In this document: one piece after another, positions 1-8,060 of the stretch
How positions within the stretch are numbered: position 1 is the first letter of the stretch
Layout of the letters: every line of letters starts with the position of its first letter
The notes under the pieces: model-generated
Told to the model about the DNA's origin: nothing
Seen by the model: only the letters and a program-made list of their open reading frames with translations
Database searches by the model: none
Assembly (NCBI RefSeq): GCF_036227605.1
Contig: NZ_CP109487.1
Coordinates: 4,779,501-4,843,500, forward strand
DNA: 64,000 nt
DNA from: Streptomyces sp. NBC_01439
GTDB lineage: Bacteria; Actinomycetota; Actinomycetes; Streptomycetales; Streptomycetaceae
Direction of reading: 5' to 3'
Program-made: the position numbers and the translations under genes

Positions 1-507
1 GAGGATCGGCGTCGCCATCTCGTTGAAGCCGAGGGCCACCATCTTCGAGCGGATCGACGCGATGACCGCCGAGCGCAGCATGATGTTGCGGTGCATGCGC
101 TCGCGGCGCAGGTCGAGGAAGCGGTACTCCAGGCGCCGCTCCTCGTTCACCCCGTCGTCGGTGTTGATCGTGAACGGCAGCGGGGCGGCCGCGCCGAGCA
201 CCTCGACCGCGGAGACCTCGATCTCGATCTCGCCGGTCGGCAGCTCCGGGTTGACGTTGTCGGCGCCGCGGGAGACGACCTTGCCGTCGATGCGGACGAC
301 GGTCTCCTTCGTGACGCTGCTCAGCGCCTCGTTCGCCGCGGTGCCGGGCCGGGCGACCAGCTGCGTGATGCCGTAGTGGTCGCGCAGATCGATGAAGAGG
401 ATGCCGCCCAGGTCTCGACGGTTGTGCAGCCAGCCGCTCAGCCGGACGTCGGCGGCGACGTCAGAAGCGCGGAGCTCGCCGCAGGTGTGGGACCTGTACC
501 GATGCAT
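1..507 (-). CDS. aspS: Aspartyl-tRNA synthetase, N-terminal part (cut by window edge)
   Basis: Charges tRNA-Asp (or tRNA-Asp and tRNA-Asn in organisms without a separate AsnRS) with aspartate in the cytoplasm. The minus-strand translation from the ATG at 507 begins MHRYRSHTCGELRASDVG, followed by an OB-fold anticodon-binding domain with the LSGWLHNRRDLGGILFIDLRD segment and then the start of the class II catalytic core, including EERRLEYRFLDLRRERM. This is the classic bacterial AspRS N-terminus. About 169 residues are present; the rest lies outside the window. It is transcribed away from the phosphatase gene at 645, so the 138 bp between them must hold both promoters. Identity is very likely from the motifs. 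Confidence 0.95.
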   Translation of the reverse strand, partial: MHRYRSHTCGELRASDVAADVRLSGWLHNRRDLGGILFIDLRDHYGITQLVARPGTAANEALSSVTKETVVRIDGKVVSRGADNVNPELPTGEIEIEVSAVEVLGAAAPLPFTINTDDGVNEERRLEYRFLDLRRERMHRNIMLRSAVIASIRSKMVALGFNEMATPIL

Positions 508-644
508 CAGTCATCCAGTTCTACGCGATACCAGGGTGGATTCAACCGTCCCAAGGTTACCGTCCGGGAAGGTGACGGGTCGGGCACTCCCTCCAGCCTG
601 CGCAAATGCGTCCGGTGGTCCGGGCGAACAGGCACGTACCGGAT

Positions 645-2930
645 ATGACCTGTAAACATGGCCGGGTGCGCACCGAGGACGTTCTGGCCGCCATTGCGAC
701 CGGCCTGTGGCGATGGGACAACGCCTCCGGGACGGTCACCCTCGACGGTGAGGCCGCCCGGCTGCTCGGGCTGCCCGCCGAACCGGTGGTGCTGCCGGAG
801 GCCGCCGTACGGTCCCGCTTCCACCCGGTGGACTGGAACGAGATCAACGGGATCGTGAACCTGGCCGTCGCCGAGGGCACCCTCGCCGAGGCCCGGCTGC
901 GGATCATGGACGTCGACGGCCGGGTGCTGCGGACGGTGCGCAGCCGCACCAAACCGATGGCGAACGGGGCCCCAGGGGGGTCCCCCCGGACGGAGTCCGG
1001 GGGCGGGGCCACGGACTACGAGCTGATCGGAACCATCCAGGAGATCGCCGAGCCGCAGCCGGGCACCACGGCCGCCCACACCCCCATCACGGGGGACTGG
1101 CGGCGCTCCCGCGAGGCCTTCCTGCTGGACGCCGGGCGCGCGCTGGCGGAGGCGCGGTCCACGGCCGAGGTGCTGCGGGTCGCCGCCTCGCTGTCCATGC
1201 CCGGTTTCAGCCCGGACGGGCTGGCGGTCTTCGGCGTGGCCGGGGACCGGCTGTCGATCATCGGGCACCACGGGCACGATCCGGGGGGCGAGGGTCCGTT
1301 CTCCGACATGCCGCTGGAGACGAACTACCCGGCCGCGGAGGTCGTCCGTACCGGCCGGGCGATCTACCTGCCCACCCCCGAGGACTACAAGCGGCGCTTT
1401 CCGGCCGCCTGGCCGCTCGCCCAGCGCTTCGACCGGGTCTCCTGGGCCTTCCTACCGCTGATCGTGGCCGGTCGGACCATGGGCGCCTGGATGGCCGCCT
1501 TCAAGCACCCGGCGTCCTTCTCCCCCGACGAGCGGTCCGTCCTGACGACCGTGGCCCGGATGCTGGCCCAGGCGCTCCAGCGCGCCGTGGTGGCCGAATC
1601 CGAGCGGGAGCTCACCACCGGCCTACAGCGGTCGATGATGCCGCAGCTCGGCCCGGAGATCCCCGGCATGCGGATCGCGGCCCGCTACGTCCCGACGGGC
1701 GGCGGACTCCAGGTCGGCGGCGACTGGTACGACATGATCCCGCTGCCGTCGGGCAGGTTCGCGCTGGTCATCGGCGACGTGCAGGGCCACGACGTCCGGG
1801 CGGCCGGCCTGATGGGCCAGCTACGGATCGCCGTACGGGCGTACGCGTCCGAGGGCCACCGGCCGGACGCGGTGCTCTCGCGCGCCTCCCGCTTCCTGGC
1901 CGGGCTGTGCTCGTCGCCGGAGTCCGACCCTTACGGGGACGACGGCGGCCGGGACTCCGACTTCCTCAGCCCGCGCTTCGCGACCTGCCTGTACGTGGAG
2001 TGCGATCCGAGGACCGGCACGCTGGAGGTGGCCCGCGCCGGCCACCCCGATCCCGCAATCCGGATGGCCGACGGCACCGTCCTGATGCGCCCCACCGCGG
2101 GTGGGCTGCCCCTGGGAATCATCCCCGACACCGACTACCCCACCACCCGGTTCACCCTGGAGCCCGGCGAGACGATGATGCTCTGCACCGACGGGCTCAT
2201 CGAGACCGGCGGGCACGACCTCGACACCGGCTGGGCGCGACTGCGGGCGGTCCTGGAGTCCGACGCGCACGAGAACGCGCACGAGAACGCCTACGACGCG
2301 CCCGCACCCGGTGCGGGGACGGCCGCGGGCCGCGTCGCGCCCCCGCACCTCGAAAGACTGGCCGACCTGCTGGTCCAGGCCGTGCACGGGCCGTCCTCGC
2401 ACCACACCACCGGCCCGCTCGCCGACCGCCGCGAGGACGACATAGCGGTCGTGCTGCTGTGCCGCGAGAGTGCGGACCGGGGCCCGGGCACCGCGCCGGC
2501 GCACCCGGCCCGGCCCGTGCGCCGCACCGTACTGACCGTGGCCCAGGTGGAACCCGAACGGATCGCGGGCGTGCGGCAGCAGATCCGCGAGCTGCTGCAC
2601 GACTGGGCCGACCCCGACCAGGTGGACTCGGTGGTGCTGATGGTCTCCGAGATGGTGACGAACGTACTGACGCACACCGACGGCGACGCCCTGCTGGTCG
2701 CGGAGGCGGTCGGCGAGCTGGGCGCGCGCCGGCTGCGCATCGAGGTCGCGGACGGCAGCGACGAGCTCCCGCACAGGCGGCAGCCGGGGGAGCTGTCCTC
2801 CAGCGGCCGCGGGGTGCTGCTGATGGAGATGCTGGCAGACGCGTGGGGCGTGGATCCGCGGGGCGAGGGCAAGTCGATCTGGTTCGAACTGGACGAGCAG
2901 TCGAAGGCGGACGCCGACCCGGTGTTCTGA
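645..2930 (+). CDS. PAS-GAF-SpoIIE (PP2C) phosphatase with C-terminal HATPase domain
   Basis: A 761-residue multidomain signalling protein of the kind Streptomyces uses to switch anti-sigma-factor antagonists. Rough order: PAS-like domain (10-115), GAF domain (155-315), SpoIIE/PP2C serine phosphatase (330-605, with GGDWYDMIPL and VIGDVQGHD supplying the metal-binding Asp/Gly residues) and an RsbW-like ATPase domain (640-755, with the N-box VSEMVTNVLTHT and the GRGVLLMEML segment). Joining phosphatase and kinase-like domains suggests it can act in both directions on an STAS-domain partner; no partner gene is adjacent. The start is uncertain: ATG 645 is used here, GTG 666 or ATG 606 are possible, and none has a strong ribosome-binding site. 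A palindromic repeat lies inside the gene between PAS and GAF (967-1010). Confidence 0.9.
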   Translation: MTCKHGRVRTEDVLAAIATGLWRWDNASGTVTLDGEAARLLGLPAEPVVLPEAAVRSRFHPVDWNEINGIVNLAVAEGTLAEARLRIMDVDGRVLRTVRSRTKPMANGAPGGSPRTESGGGATDYELIGTIQEIAEPQPGTTAAHTPITGDWRRSREAFLLDAGRALAEARSTAEVLRVAASLSMPGFSPDGLAVFGVAGDRLSIIGHHGHDPGGEGPFSDMPLETNYPAAEVVRTGRAIYLPTPEDYKRRFPAAWPLAQRFDRVSWAFLPLIVAGRTMGAWMAAFKHPASFSPDERSVLTTVARMLAQALQRAVVAESERELTTGLQRSMMPQLGPEIPGMRIAARYVPTGGGLQVGGDWYDMIPLPSGRFALVIGDVQGHDVRAAGLMGQLRIAVRAYASEGHRPDAVLSRASRFLAGLCSSPESDPYGDDGGRDSDFLSPRFATCLYVECDPRTGTLEVARAGHPDPAIRMADGTVLMRPTAGGLPLGIIPDTDYPTTRFTLEPGETMMLCTDGLIETGGHDLDTGWARLRAVLESDAHENAHENAYDAPAPGAGTAAGRVAPPHLERLADLLVQAVHGPSSHHTTGPLADRREDDIAVVLLCRESADRGPGTAPAHPARPVRRTVLTVAQVEPERIAGVRQQIRELLHDWADPDQVDSVVLMVSEMVTNVLTHTDGDALLVAEAVGELGARRLRIEVADGSDELPHRRQPGELSSSGRGVLLMEMLADAWGVDPRGEGKSIWFELDEQSKADADPVF
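967..1010. repeat. Short palindromic element inside the phosphatase gene
   Basis: The sequence contains the 21-bp inverted repeat CCCCCGGAC-GGA-GTCCGGGGG at 983-1003, flanked by G- and C-runs. An identical 21-bp core occurs at 4586-4606 in an intergenic region. Here it is read in frame and encodes a Gly/Pro/Ser-rich linker around residues 108-122, between the PAS and GAF domains. It looks like a dispersed GC-rich repeat tolerated in an interdomain linker. Confidence 0.7.
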
Positions 2931-2970
2931 CCTGGCGCCAGGGCGCGCCGGGGTGTGATGGGATGCAGCG

Positions 2971-4023
2971 GTGTCCGATCCCCTCCTGCCCGCGCCCGTA
3001 CGGCGGCTCGCCGCCTGGTGCGGCGTCGTCCTGCTCGTCACCGCCGTCCTCGCCGTCGGCGTATGGCTGTGCACCGTCTTCGACGACGTCGTGACGCCCG
3101 TCCTGCTGGCCGTGCTCGGTACGGCCCTGCTCGGGCCGATGCACCGGCGCCTGGTCCGCATGGGGATGAACCGGTCGCTGGCCGCGGCCCTGACCTGCCT
3201 CGCCGTGGTCGCCGTCGTCGGCGGGGCCACGTACATCGTCGTCCTCGCACTGATCGAGACCGGTAGCGAGATCGTCGACGCGCTGCGCCGGGCCGGCCAG
3301 ATGGTCGCCGAGCACTTCGGGGCGGTGGGCACCTCGCTGGAGGACATCGCCGCGAACTCCAAGGACCTGCTCGCGAAGTTCGGCGGGACGGCCGCCTCGG
3401 GCGTGGTCGCCGGGCTCAGCGTGGTGGGCTCGATGATCGCGATGGTGTTGCTGGCGCTGGTGCTGATCTTCTTCTTCCTGCGCGACTCCGACCGGGCCGT
3501 GGGAACCCTGCGCTCCGTCGTGCCGAGCCGCTCGGGCGATCTGATGGAGGCCATGGGGCGGCGCGCGTTCGAGGCCGTCGAGGGGTTCATGCGCGGGACC
3601 ACCTTCGTGGCCCTGGTGGACGCCGTGCTGATCGGCGCGGGTCTGCTGGTCCTCGACGTGCCGGGTGCGCTGGGGCTGGCCGCCCTGGTCTTCGTGACGG
3701 CTTACATCCCCTACCTCGGGGCCATCCTGTCGGGTGCCGTGGCCGTGCTCGTGGCCTTCGCCGACCGGGGCTGGATCATCGGCCTGTGGGCGCTGGGCCT
3801 GGTCCTGCTGGTCCAGATGATCGAGGGCTACGTACTGCAGCCCGTGGTGCAGAGCCGCACCGTGCAGATGCACCCGGCCGTGGTGATGCTGGCCATCACC
3901 GCGGGCGCGAGCGTCGCCGGGATCCTGGGCATGCTCCTGGCGGTACCGATGACCGCCGCGGTCTTCGGGGTGATCTCGGAACTGCGGGCCCGGTACGCCG
4001 CCGATGCGGCTCCCGGGTCCTAG
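2971..4023 (+). CDS. AI-2E family (PerM/YhhT-like) membrane transporter
   Basis: Predicted integral membrane permease of 350 residues that starts with GTG at 2971. Hydrophobic helices appear near residues 14-60 (two), 70-95, 150-175, 205-235, 240-270, 275-300 and 305-335, the usual seven- to eight-helix arrangement. The long soluble segment after the third helix and the conserved AYIPYLGAILSG stretch are typical of the AI-2E/UPF0118 family. Characterised members export autoinducer-2 or act as Na+/H+ antiporters; the substrate here is unknown. It begins 40 bp after the phosphatase gene on the same strand and may be co-transcribed. Confidence 0.88.
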   Translation: MSDPLLPAPVRRLAAWCGVVLLVTAVLAVGVWLCTVFDDVVTPVLLAVLGTALLGPMHRRLVRMGMNRSLAAALTCLAVVAVVGGATYIVVLALIETGSEIVDALRRAGQMVAEHFGAVGTSLEDIAANSKDLLAKFGGTAASGVVAGLSVVGSMIAMVLLALVLIFFFLRDSDRAVGTLRSVVPSRSGDLMEAMGRRAFEAVEGFMRGTTFVALVDAVLIGAGLLVLDVPGALGLAALVFVTAYIPYLGAILSGAVAVLVAFADRGWIIGLWALGLVLLVQMIEGYVLQPVVQSRTVQMHPAVVMLAITAGASVAGILGMLLAVPMTAAVFGVISELRARYAADAAPGS

Positions 4024-4133
4024 GTCCTGTCGGGCCGTGCAGGCGAACGCCGTTGTCAGACCTTCTTGTTAGCGTCGCGAACCTCGCGAGGTGCGCGAAC
4101 CCCGCGCACCCGAAACGATCGAGGGCGGTCTTG

Positions 4134-4562
4134 ATGAGCGGCACCGATGTGCGGCAGTTAGGCATCCACACCTACGACCAGTGGACGGCGATGTGGAACG
4201 GTGATCTGGACCTCGCCGCGAAGATCATGGCGCCGGAATTCGTCCTGCGGTATGCGCAGGCGGGCACCGAGGCCTTCGACGACGTCCGCACTCCGCAGCA
4301 GCTCGCCGACATCATCGCGGCCTGGCATCGAGAGCGCCGCGGGCTTCGCTTCGTGGCCGAGGGCGCGGCGGTCGTGGACCTCGCACTCGTCGACGGCGCA
4401 CCGACCGGTCTGGTCGCCCGCCCCTATCTCGCTTCCTTCACGGGCGAAGGCGCCCGAACCGTCGCCAGGAGCGGCACCGACACCCTGCGGATCACCAACG
4501 GTTTGATCAGCGAGGTGTGGTCCGTCTCCTCCGGCTCCGCCGGCCGGACCTTTTACCGCTGA
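4134..4562 (+). CDS. SnoaL-like/NTF2-fold protein with a TTA codon
   Basis: A 142-residue protein starting MSGTDVRQLGIHTYDQW. Trp/Asn/Asp-rich early segments (YDQWTAMWNGDLDLAAKIMAPEF) and the alternating strand pattern match the cone-shaped NTF2/SnoaL fold, which covers small polyketide cyclases, isomerases and limonene-epoxide-hydrolase-like enzymes. No catalytic assignment is possible. Codon 9 (4158-4160) is TTA, a leucine codon that is very rare in Streptomyces and read by the developmentally regulated bldA tRNA, so translation may be limited to late growth. TTG 4131 is an alternative start. It is convergent with the pirin gene. Confidence 0.75.
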   Translation: MSGTDVRQLGIHTYDQWTAMWNGDLDLAAKIMAPEFVLRYAQAGTEAFDDVRTPQQLADIIAAWHRERRGLRFVAEGAAVVDLALVDGAPTGLVARPYLASFTGEGARTVARSGTDTLRITNGLISEVWSVSSGSAGRTFYR

Positions 4563-4576
4563 TGCTGCGACCGCAA

Positions 4577-4606
4577 CCCGGGGGTCCCCCGGACGGAGTC
4601 CGGGGG
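4577..4606. repeat. Intergenic copy of the GC-rich palindromic element
   Basis: Core 4586-4606 is identical to 983-1003. The G5-T-C5 prefix is also shared apart from one base of run length. It lies between convergent genes ending at 4562 and 4674 and could form a strong hairpin that works as a bidirectional terminator; no T-run follows. Confidence 0.65.
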
Positions 4607-4673
4607 ACGAGGTGCGGCGCCGGGCGTCGCGGGCCCGACGGAACGTGCCGACGGGGCCCGGCGGAGCTGCGGG

Positions 4674-5669
4674 TCAGTCCTGGTCCGCCGCGCCCGTGCC
4701 GCGGTGGCCGAGGCCGGTGCGCGCGGTGGTGGGGATGCGGCCCAGCCGGCCGGCCTGGAAGTCGTCGAAGGCCTGCTGCAGCTCGTGCTGGCTGTTCATC
4801 ACGAACGGACCGTAGTGCGCCATCGGCTCCCGGATCGGACGTCCGCCGAGGAGCACGACCTCCAGGTCCGGGGCGTTGGAGTCCTGGGAGGCGTCCGCCC
4901 GCACCGTGAGCGAACCGCCCTCGCCGAAGACGGCCGTCTGCCCGGTCGCGACGGGCCGGCGGTCCTCGCCGACGGACCCGCGCCCGGCCATGACGTACGC
5001 CAGCGCGTTGAAGTCCTCGCGCCACGGCAGGGTGATCTGCGCGCCCGGCGAGACGGTCGCGTGGATCATCGTGATCGGGGTGTGGGTGATGCCCGGGCCC
5101 TGGTGACCGTCCAGCTCACCGGCGATGACGCGGAGCAGGGAGCCGCCGTCCGGGGTGGTCAGCAGCTGGACCTGACCGCCGCCGATGTCCTGGTAGCGCG
5201 GGGGCATCATCTTGTCGGAGGCCGGGAGGTTCACCCACAGCTGGAGGCCGTGGAACAGCCCGCCGGACACGACGAGGGACTCCGGCGGGGCCTCGATGTG
5301 CAGGAGGCCCGAACCGGCGGTCATCCACTGGGTGTCGCCGCCGTTGATGACTCCGCCGCCGCCGTTGCTGTCCTGGTGGACGAAGGTTCCGTCGATCAGG
5401 TACGTGACGGTCTCGAAGCCGCGGTGCGGGTGCCAGGGAGTACCTTTCGGCTCGCCCGGGGCGTACTCCACCTCGCCCATCTGGTCCATCATGATGAACG
5501 GGTCGAGGTACTGGTAGTTGATCCCAGCGAACGCGCGGCGCACCGGGAATCCCTCACCCTCGAACCCACCGGGAGCGGAGACGACGGCCAGCACCTTGCG
5601 CGGGACGGCGGCCTGGGGCTGGGCCACGCGCGGAAGGGTCAACGGGTTCTCAACAGTCACTGCGGGCAT
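4674..5669 (-). CDS. Pirin family protein
   Basis: A bicupin iron protein of 331 residues. The metal-binding quartet of characterised pirins is visible: His80 and His82 in PWHPHRGFE, then His124 and Glu126 in LLHIEAP. Pirins have been reported as quercetin 2,3-dioxygenases and as redox-sensitive cofactors; the physiological substrate here is unknown. The start at 5669 is favoured because a strong AGGAGG site lies just upstream; an in-frame upstream start at 5729 lacks one and would run through the palindrome at 5691-5709. The gene stands alone on the minus strand, so regulation probably acts through that palindrome. Confidence 0.92.
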   Translation of the reverse strand: MPAVTVENPLTLPRVAQPQAAVPRKVLAVVSAPGGFEGEGFPVRRAFAGINYQYLDPFIMMDQMGEVEYAPGEPKGTPWHPHRGFETVTYLIDGTFVHQDSNGGGGVINGGDTQWMTAGSGLLHIEAPPESLVVSGGLFHGLQLWVNLPASDKMMPPRYQDIGGGQVQLLTTPDGGSLLRVIAGELDGHQGPGITHTPITMIHATVSPGAQITLPWREDFNALAYVMAGRGSVGEDRRPVATGQTAVFGEGGSLTVRADASQDSNAPDLEVVLLGGRPIREPMAHYGPFVMNSQHELQQAFDDFQAGRLGRIPTTARTGLGHRGTGAADQD

Positions 5670-5690
5670 GGTCAGGACCTCCTTCTGCGT

Positions 5691-5709
5691 CGAGTTTAGT
5701 TGAAACTCG
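5691..5709. promoter_or_regulatory. Palindromic operator candidate upstream of pirin
   Basis: Perfect 7-bp inverted repeat CGAGTTT-AGTTG-AAACTCG, AT-rich against the surrounding sequence and 22 bp upstream of the pirin start. The size and AT bias suit a MarR- or Rrf2-type dimeric repressor. No such regulator gene lies next to it in this window. Confidence 0.6.
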
Positions 5710-5786
5710 AACTTTCTGCCACACCCCACAGAACGGAGCGGGCCCCGAGGGTATTCCCCCGGGGCCCCAACGGTCCTGACCTGCGA

Positions 5787-6167
5787 TTACGGCGAGACGA
5801 TCACCGAGTTGATCGGCGTGAGGTTCACCGCCACCCACTGGTCGACAGGGATGTTGGTGCAGTTCCCCGTGCCGTTCCAGCCGGTGCACAGCTTGAACTT
5901 CCAGTTCTGCGTCTGATTGTTGAGTGCCCAGTGCCAGTTCAGCTGGTTGCTGAGGTTGTAGGTCCCCGCCCTGCTGAACCGCAGCGACGGCTGCACGCCC
6001 GCCGCGGGCGAGCCCTCCGGCCAGATGCACGCCTCACCCGAGCGGCACCCCTCGACCGTGTGGTCGGACGCCTGTGCCTGCCCTGCCGCCAGGACCCCCG
6101 TGCCCAGCGCCAGCGTCGCGGCGGCCGCCACCGCGGTGAGCGTCGTGCGGATCGTCGTACGAGCCAT
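5787..6167 (-). CDS. Secreted small protein, peptidase inhibitor family I36-like
   Basis: A 126-residue exported protein. The N-terminus MARTTIRTTLTAVAAAATLA followed by a hydrophobic stretch and AGQAQASDH is a clear Sec signal peptide, cut near residue 33 after an A-x-A site. The mature part is about 93 residues with four cysteines (two in the CRSGEAC block, two in the LCTGWNGTGNC block) that probably form two disulfides, as in I36 (SMI-type) metalloprotease inhibitors and related beta/gamma-crystallin-like secreted proteins. The start at 6167 has a GAGGAGG site. Inhibitory function is inferred only from family likeness. Confidence 0.75.
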   Translation of the reverse strand: MARTTIRTTLTAVAAAATLALGTGVLAAGQAQASDHTVEGCRSGEACIWPEGSPAAGVQPSLRFSRAGTYNLSNQLNWHWALNNQTQNWKFKLCTGWNGTGNCTNIPVDQWVAVNLTPINSVIVSP

Positions 6168-6294
6168 CTCTGCCTCCTCATGGATGGGGCGGGAGGGGCT
6201 CCCCCGTGGATCCCCCCGCTGCACCGATGCTCCGGGCGGACCGGGACGGGCCGCGATCCTTTCGGGCAGGGCCGAAGCGTGGCTTGGCCGGGGC

Positions 6295-7263
6295 TCAGCC
6301 GCCGCTGTGGAGCAGGTCCACGCCCAGGCCCGTCACCGAGTGCAGGACCGCCTTGCCGTCGCGCTCCGTGGTGATCAGGCCGGCCGCGCGCAGGGTGCGG
6401 GTGTGCTCGGAGGCCGAGGGGAGGCTGATGTCGAGGTCCCGGGCCAGCTCGCTGGTCGTGCGCTGCTCGATCAGCGACTGGAGCACCGCCGCCCGGGTCC
6501 GGCCCAGGAGGGCGTCCAGCGCCCCCTGCGCCGGGCCCGGGCCGATCAGGGGCAGCGGCGTCAGCGCCGGGTAGAGCAGCACGCACCTGCCGTCCGGGCC
6601 GTCCGGGCCCTCGGCGAGCAGCGGCCGGCCCGTCCAGAACGGCGAGGGCATCAGCAGCAGGCCGCGCCCGCCGAGGTGGACCTCGTAGTGCGGCGGCCCG
6701 TCCACCTCCAGCGCCGTGCCCGACCAGGCGGCCAGCGGATGCGTGCTCGCCAGGCACGCCTTGATGCCGTGGGCGGCCAGCAGCCGGCTGCGCCAGGCCA
6801 CGTCCGCCCGGAAGGACTGCCGGATGCGCGGCCAGTGCGGGGCGACGACCACCTCGTGGGCGGACCGGAGCGCGCCGCCGAGCTGGTCCCACGCCCCGCG
6901 GTCCTGGGCCCACAGGGCACGCAGCCAGGACGCGGAGCCCGGAGCCCGGGCGGCGACGCGGTGCAGCTCGCCGGGGGTCAGGGACGGGCCGGCGTCGCGT
7001 ACGACGGCCAGCCCCTCCTCAAGGGTGCGCGCGTACGGCTCGACGAACTGGGGGTTGTCGCCGTCGGGGCGCAGGAGGTCGAGGAGGAGGCGGGCCCGGC
7101 CCGGTAACTCCCTGCCGACACGGCTGCGCCAGCGCCCGAAGACCGCCTGTTCGTCGGTGCGCTGCCAGGCGACGATCGCCATGCCCAGCTCCACCAGCGG
7201 CAGCGGCTCGCTCGCGAAGGTGACGTTGAACAGGTCCTCCGCCGTGAAATGCACCCGCAGCAC
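6295..7263 (-). CDS. ArsR-like winged-helix regulator (DUF5937 type)
   Basis: A 322-residue transcriptional regulator. The N-terminal two thirds (MLRVHFTAEDLFNVTFASEP...) has the feature-poor helical DUF5937-type sequence common in actinobacterial regulators. The C-terminal part from about residue 235 is a winged helix-turn-helix (TRAAVLQSLIEQ, TTSELARDLDISLPSASEHT, wing with DGKAVLHS), closest to ArsR/HTH_20. The DNA-binding domain is therefore at the C-terminus, unlike classical ArsR proteins. No metal-binding CxC motif is seen. It could act on the upstream-facing I36 gene or on itself; the sequence does not decide. Confidence 0.82.
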   Translation of the reverse strand: MLRVHFTAEDLFNVTFASEPLPLVELGMAIVAWQRTDEQAVFGRWRSRVGRELPGRARLLLDLLRPDGDNPQFVEPYARTLEEGLAVVRDAGPSLTPGELHRVAARAPGSASWLRALWAQDRGAWDQLGGALRSAHEVVVAPHWPRIRQSFRADVAWRSRLLAAHGIKACLASTHPLAAWSGTALEVDGPPHYEVHLGGRGLLLMPSPFWTGRPLLAEGPDGPDGRCVLLYPALTPLPLIGPGPAQGALDALLGRTRAAVLQSLIEQRTTSELARDLDISLPSASEHTRTLRAAGLITTERDGKAVLHSVTGLGVDLLHSGG

Positions 7264-7304
7264 GCTCCGCCCCCCCCGTCAGGCGCCGGCCTTGACGCCT
7301 CCGG

Positions 7305-7763
7305 CTAGCCGTACATCCGGCGCATCGCGAAGTCGACCATCTGCTCGACCGCCTTCGCGTCGAAGACCATCCGGTGGTCGCCCTCCATGTCGAGGACGAA
7401 GCCGTACCCGGTCGGCAGCAGGTCGATCACCTCCGCGCCGGTGATCACGAAGTACTTGGACTCCTTGCCGGCGTACCGGCGCAGTTCCTTGAGCGTGGTG
7501 AACATGGGGATGACCGGGTGCTGCGTGTTGTGCAGCGCCAGGAATCCGGGGGTGTCGCCGCGCGGGCAGTAGACCTTCGAGGTGGCGAAGATCTGCTGGA
7601 AGTCCTCGGCGGAGAGGGAGCCCGTGGTGAAGGCCCGCACGGCGTCGGTGAGCGACGGCGGGGACGGCTCCGGGTACAGCGGCGGCGCCTGTTGCGCGTA
7701 GCCCTGCGGGGGCTGCTGCGCATACTGCTGCTGGGCACCCGGGTTCTGGTCATAGCCGTACAT
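7305..7763 (-). CDS. SseB-like protein with Gln/Tyr/Pro-rich N-terminus
   Basis: A 152-residue protein. Residues 1-37 are low complexity (repeated Q, Y, P and A after MYGYDQNPG). The rest, from SLTDAVRAFTTG to the end, resembles the SseB N-terminal domain found in many Streptomyces proteins of unknown role. There are no membrane segments or signal peptide. The disordered tail suggests a protein-interaction module. It ends 42 bp upstream of the ArsR-like regulator on the same strand. Confidence 0.7.
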   Translation of the reverse strand: MYGYDQNPGAQQQYAQQPPQGYAQQAPPLYPEPSPPSLTDAVRAFTTGSLSAEDFQQIFATSKVYCPRGDTPGFLALHNTQHPVIPMFTTLKELRRYAGKESKYFVITGAEVIDLLPTGYGFVLDMEGDHRMVFDAKAVEQMVDFAMRRMYG

Positions 7764-7844
7764 GGGCCGAAGCCTACCGAGCGCCTGCGGCAGTACCGGC
7801 CGGTACTAGCCAGTCCCCTACCCGGGCGGGCGCGGGGGACGGCC

Positions 7845-8060
7845 TCAGCCGGGTAGCTCCCCGGCCTTCAGCGCCCGCACAAACGGCCCCCACGCACCGG
7901 CGGTGACGACCAGGACGGGCCCCTGGGGCCGCTTCGAATCCCGGACGGGCACGACCCCGGCGAGGCCGTCGGCCACCTCGACACAGTTGCCACCGTCGCC
8001 GTTGCTGTAGCTGCTCTTGCGCCAGTTCGCGGCGCCGAACTCACTCCCGTTGCTTGCCAT
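7845..8060 (-). CDS. DUF397 domain protein
   Basis: A 71-residue protein with the family signature: WRKSSYSNGDGGNCVEVAD near the start, VPVRDSKRPQGPVLVV in the middle and a final AWGPFVRALKAGEL. DUF397 proteins are almost always encoded beside XRE/DUF5753 regulators in Streptomyces and act as their small partners, for example in whiJ-like and bldB-like developmental loci. The gene overlaps the end of the XRE gene by 20 bp, so the two are probably translated together. Confidence 0.92.
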   Translation of the reverse strand: MASNGSEFGAANWRKSSYSNGDGGNCVEVADGLAGVVPVRDSKRPQGPVLVVTAGAWGPFVRALKAGELPG

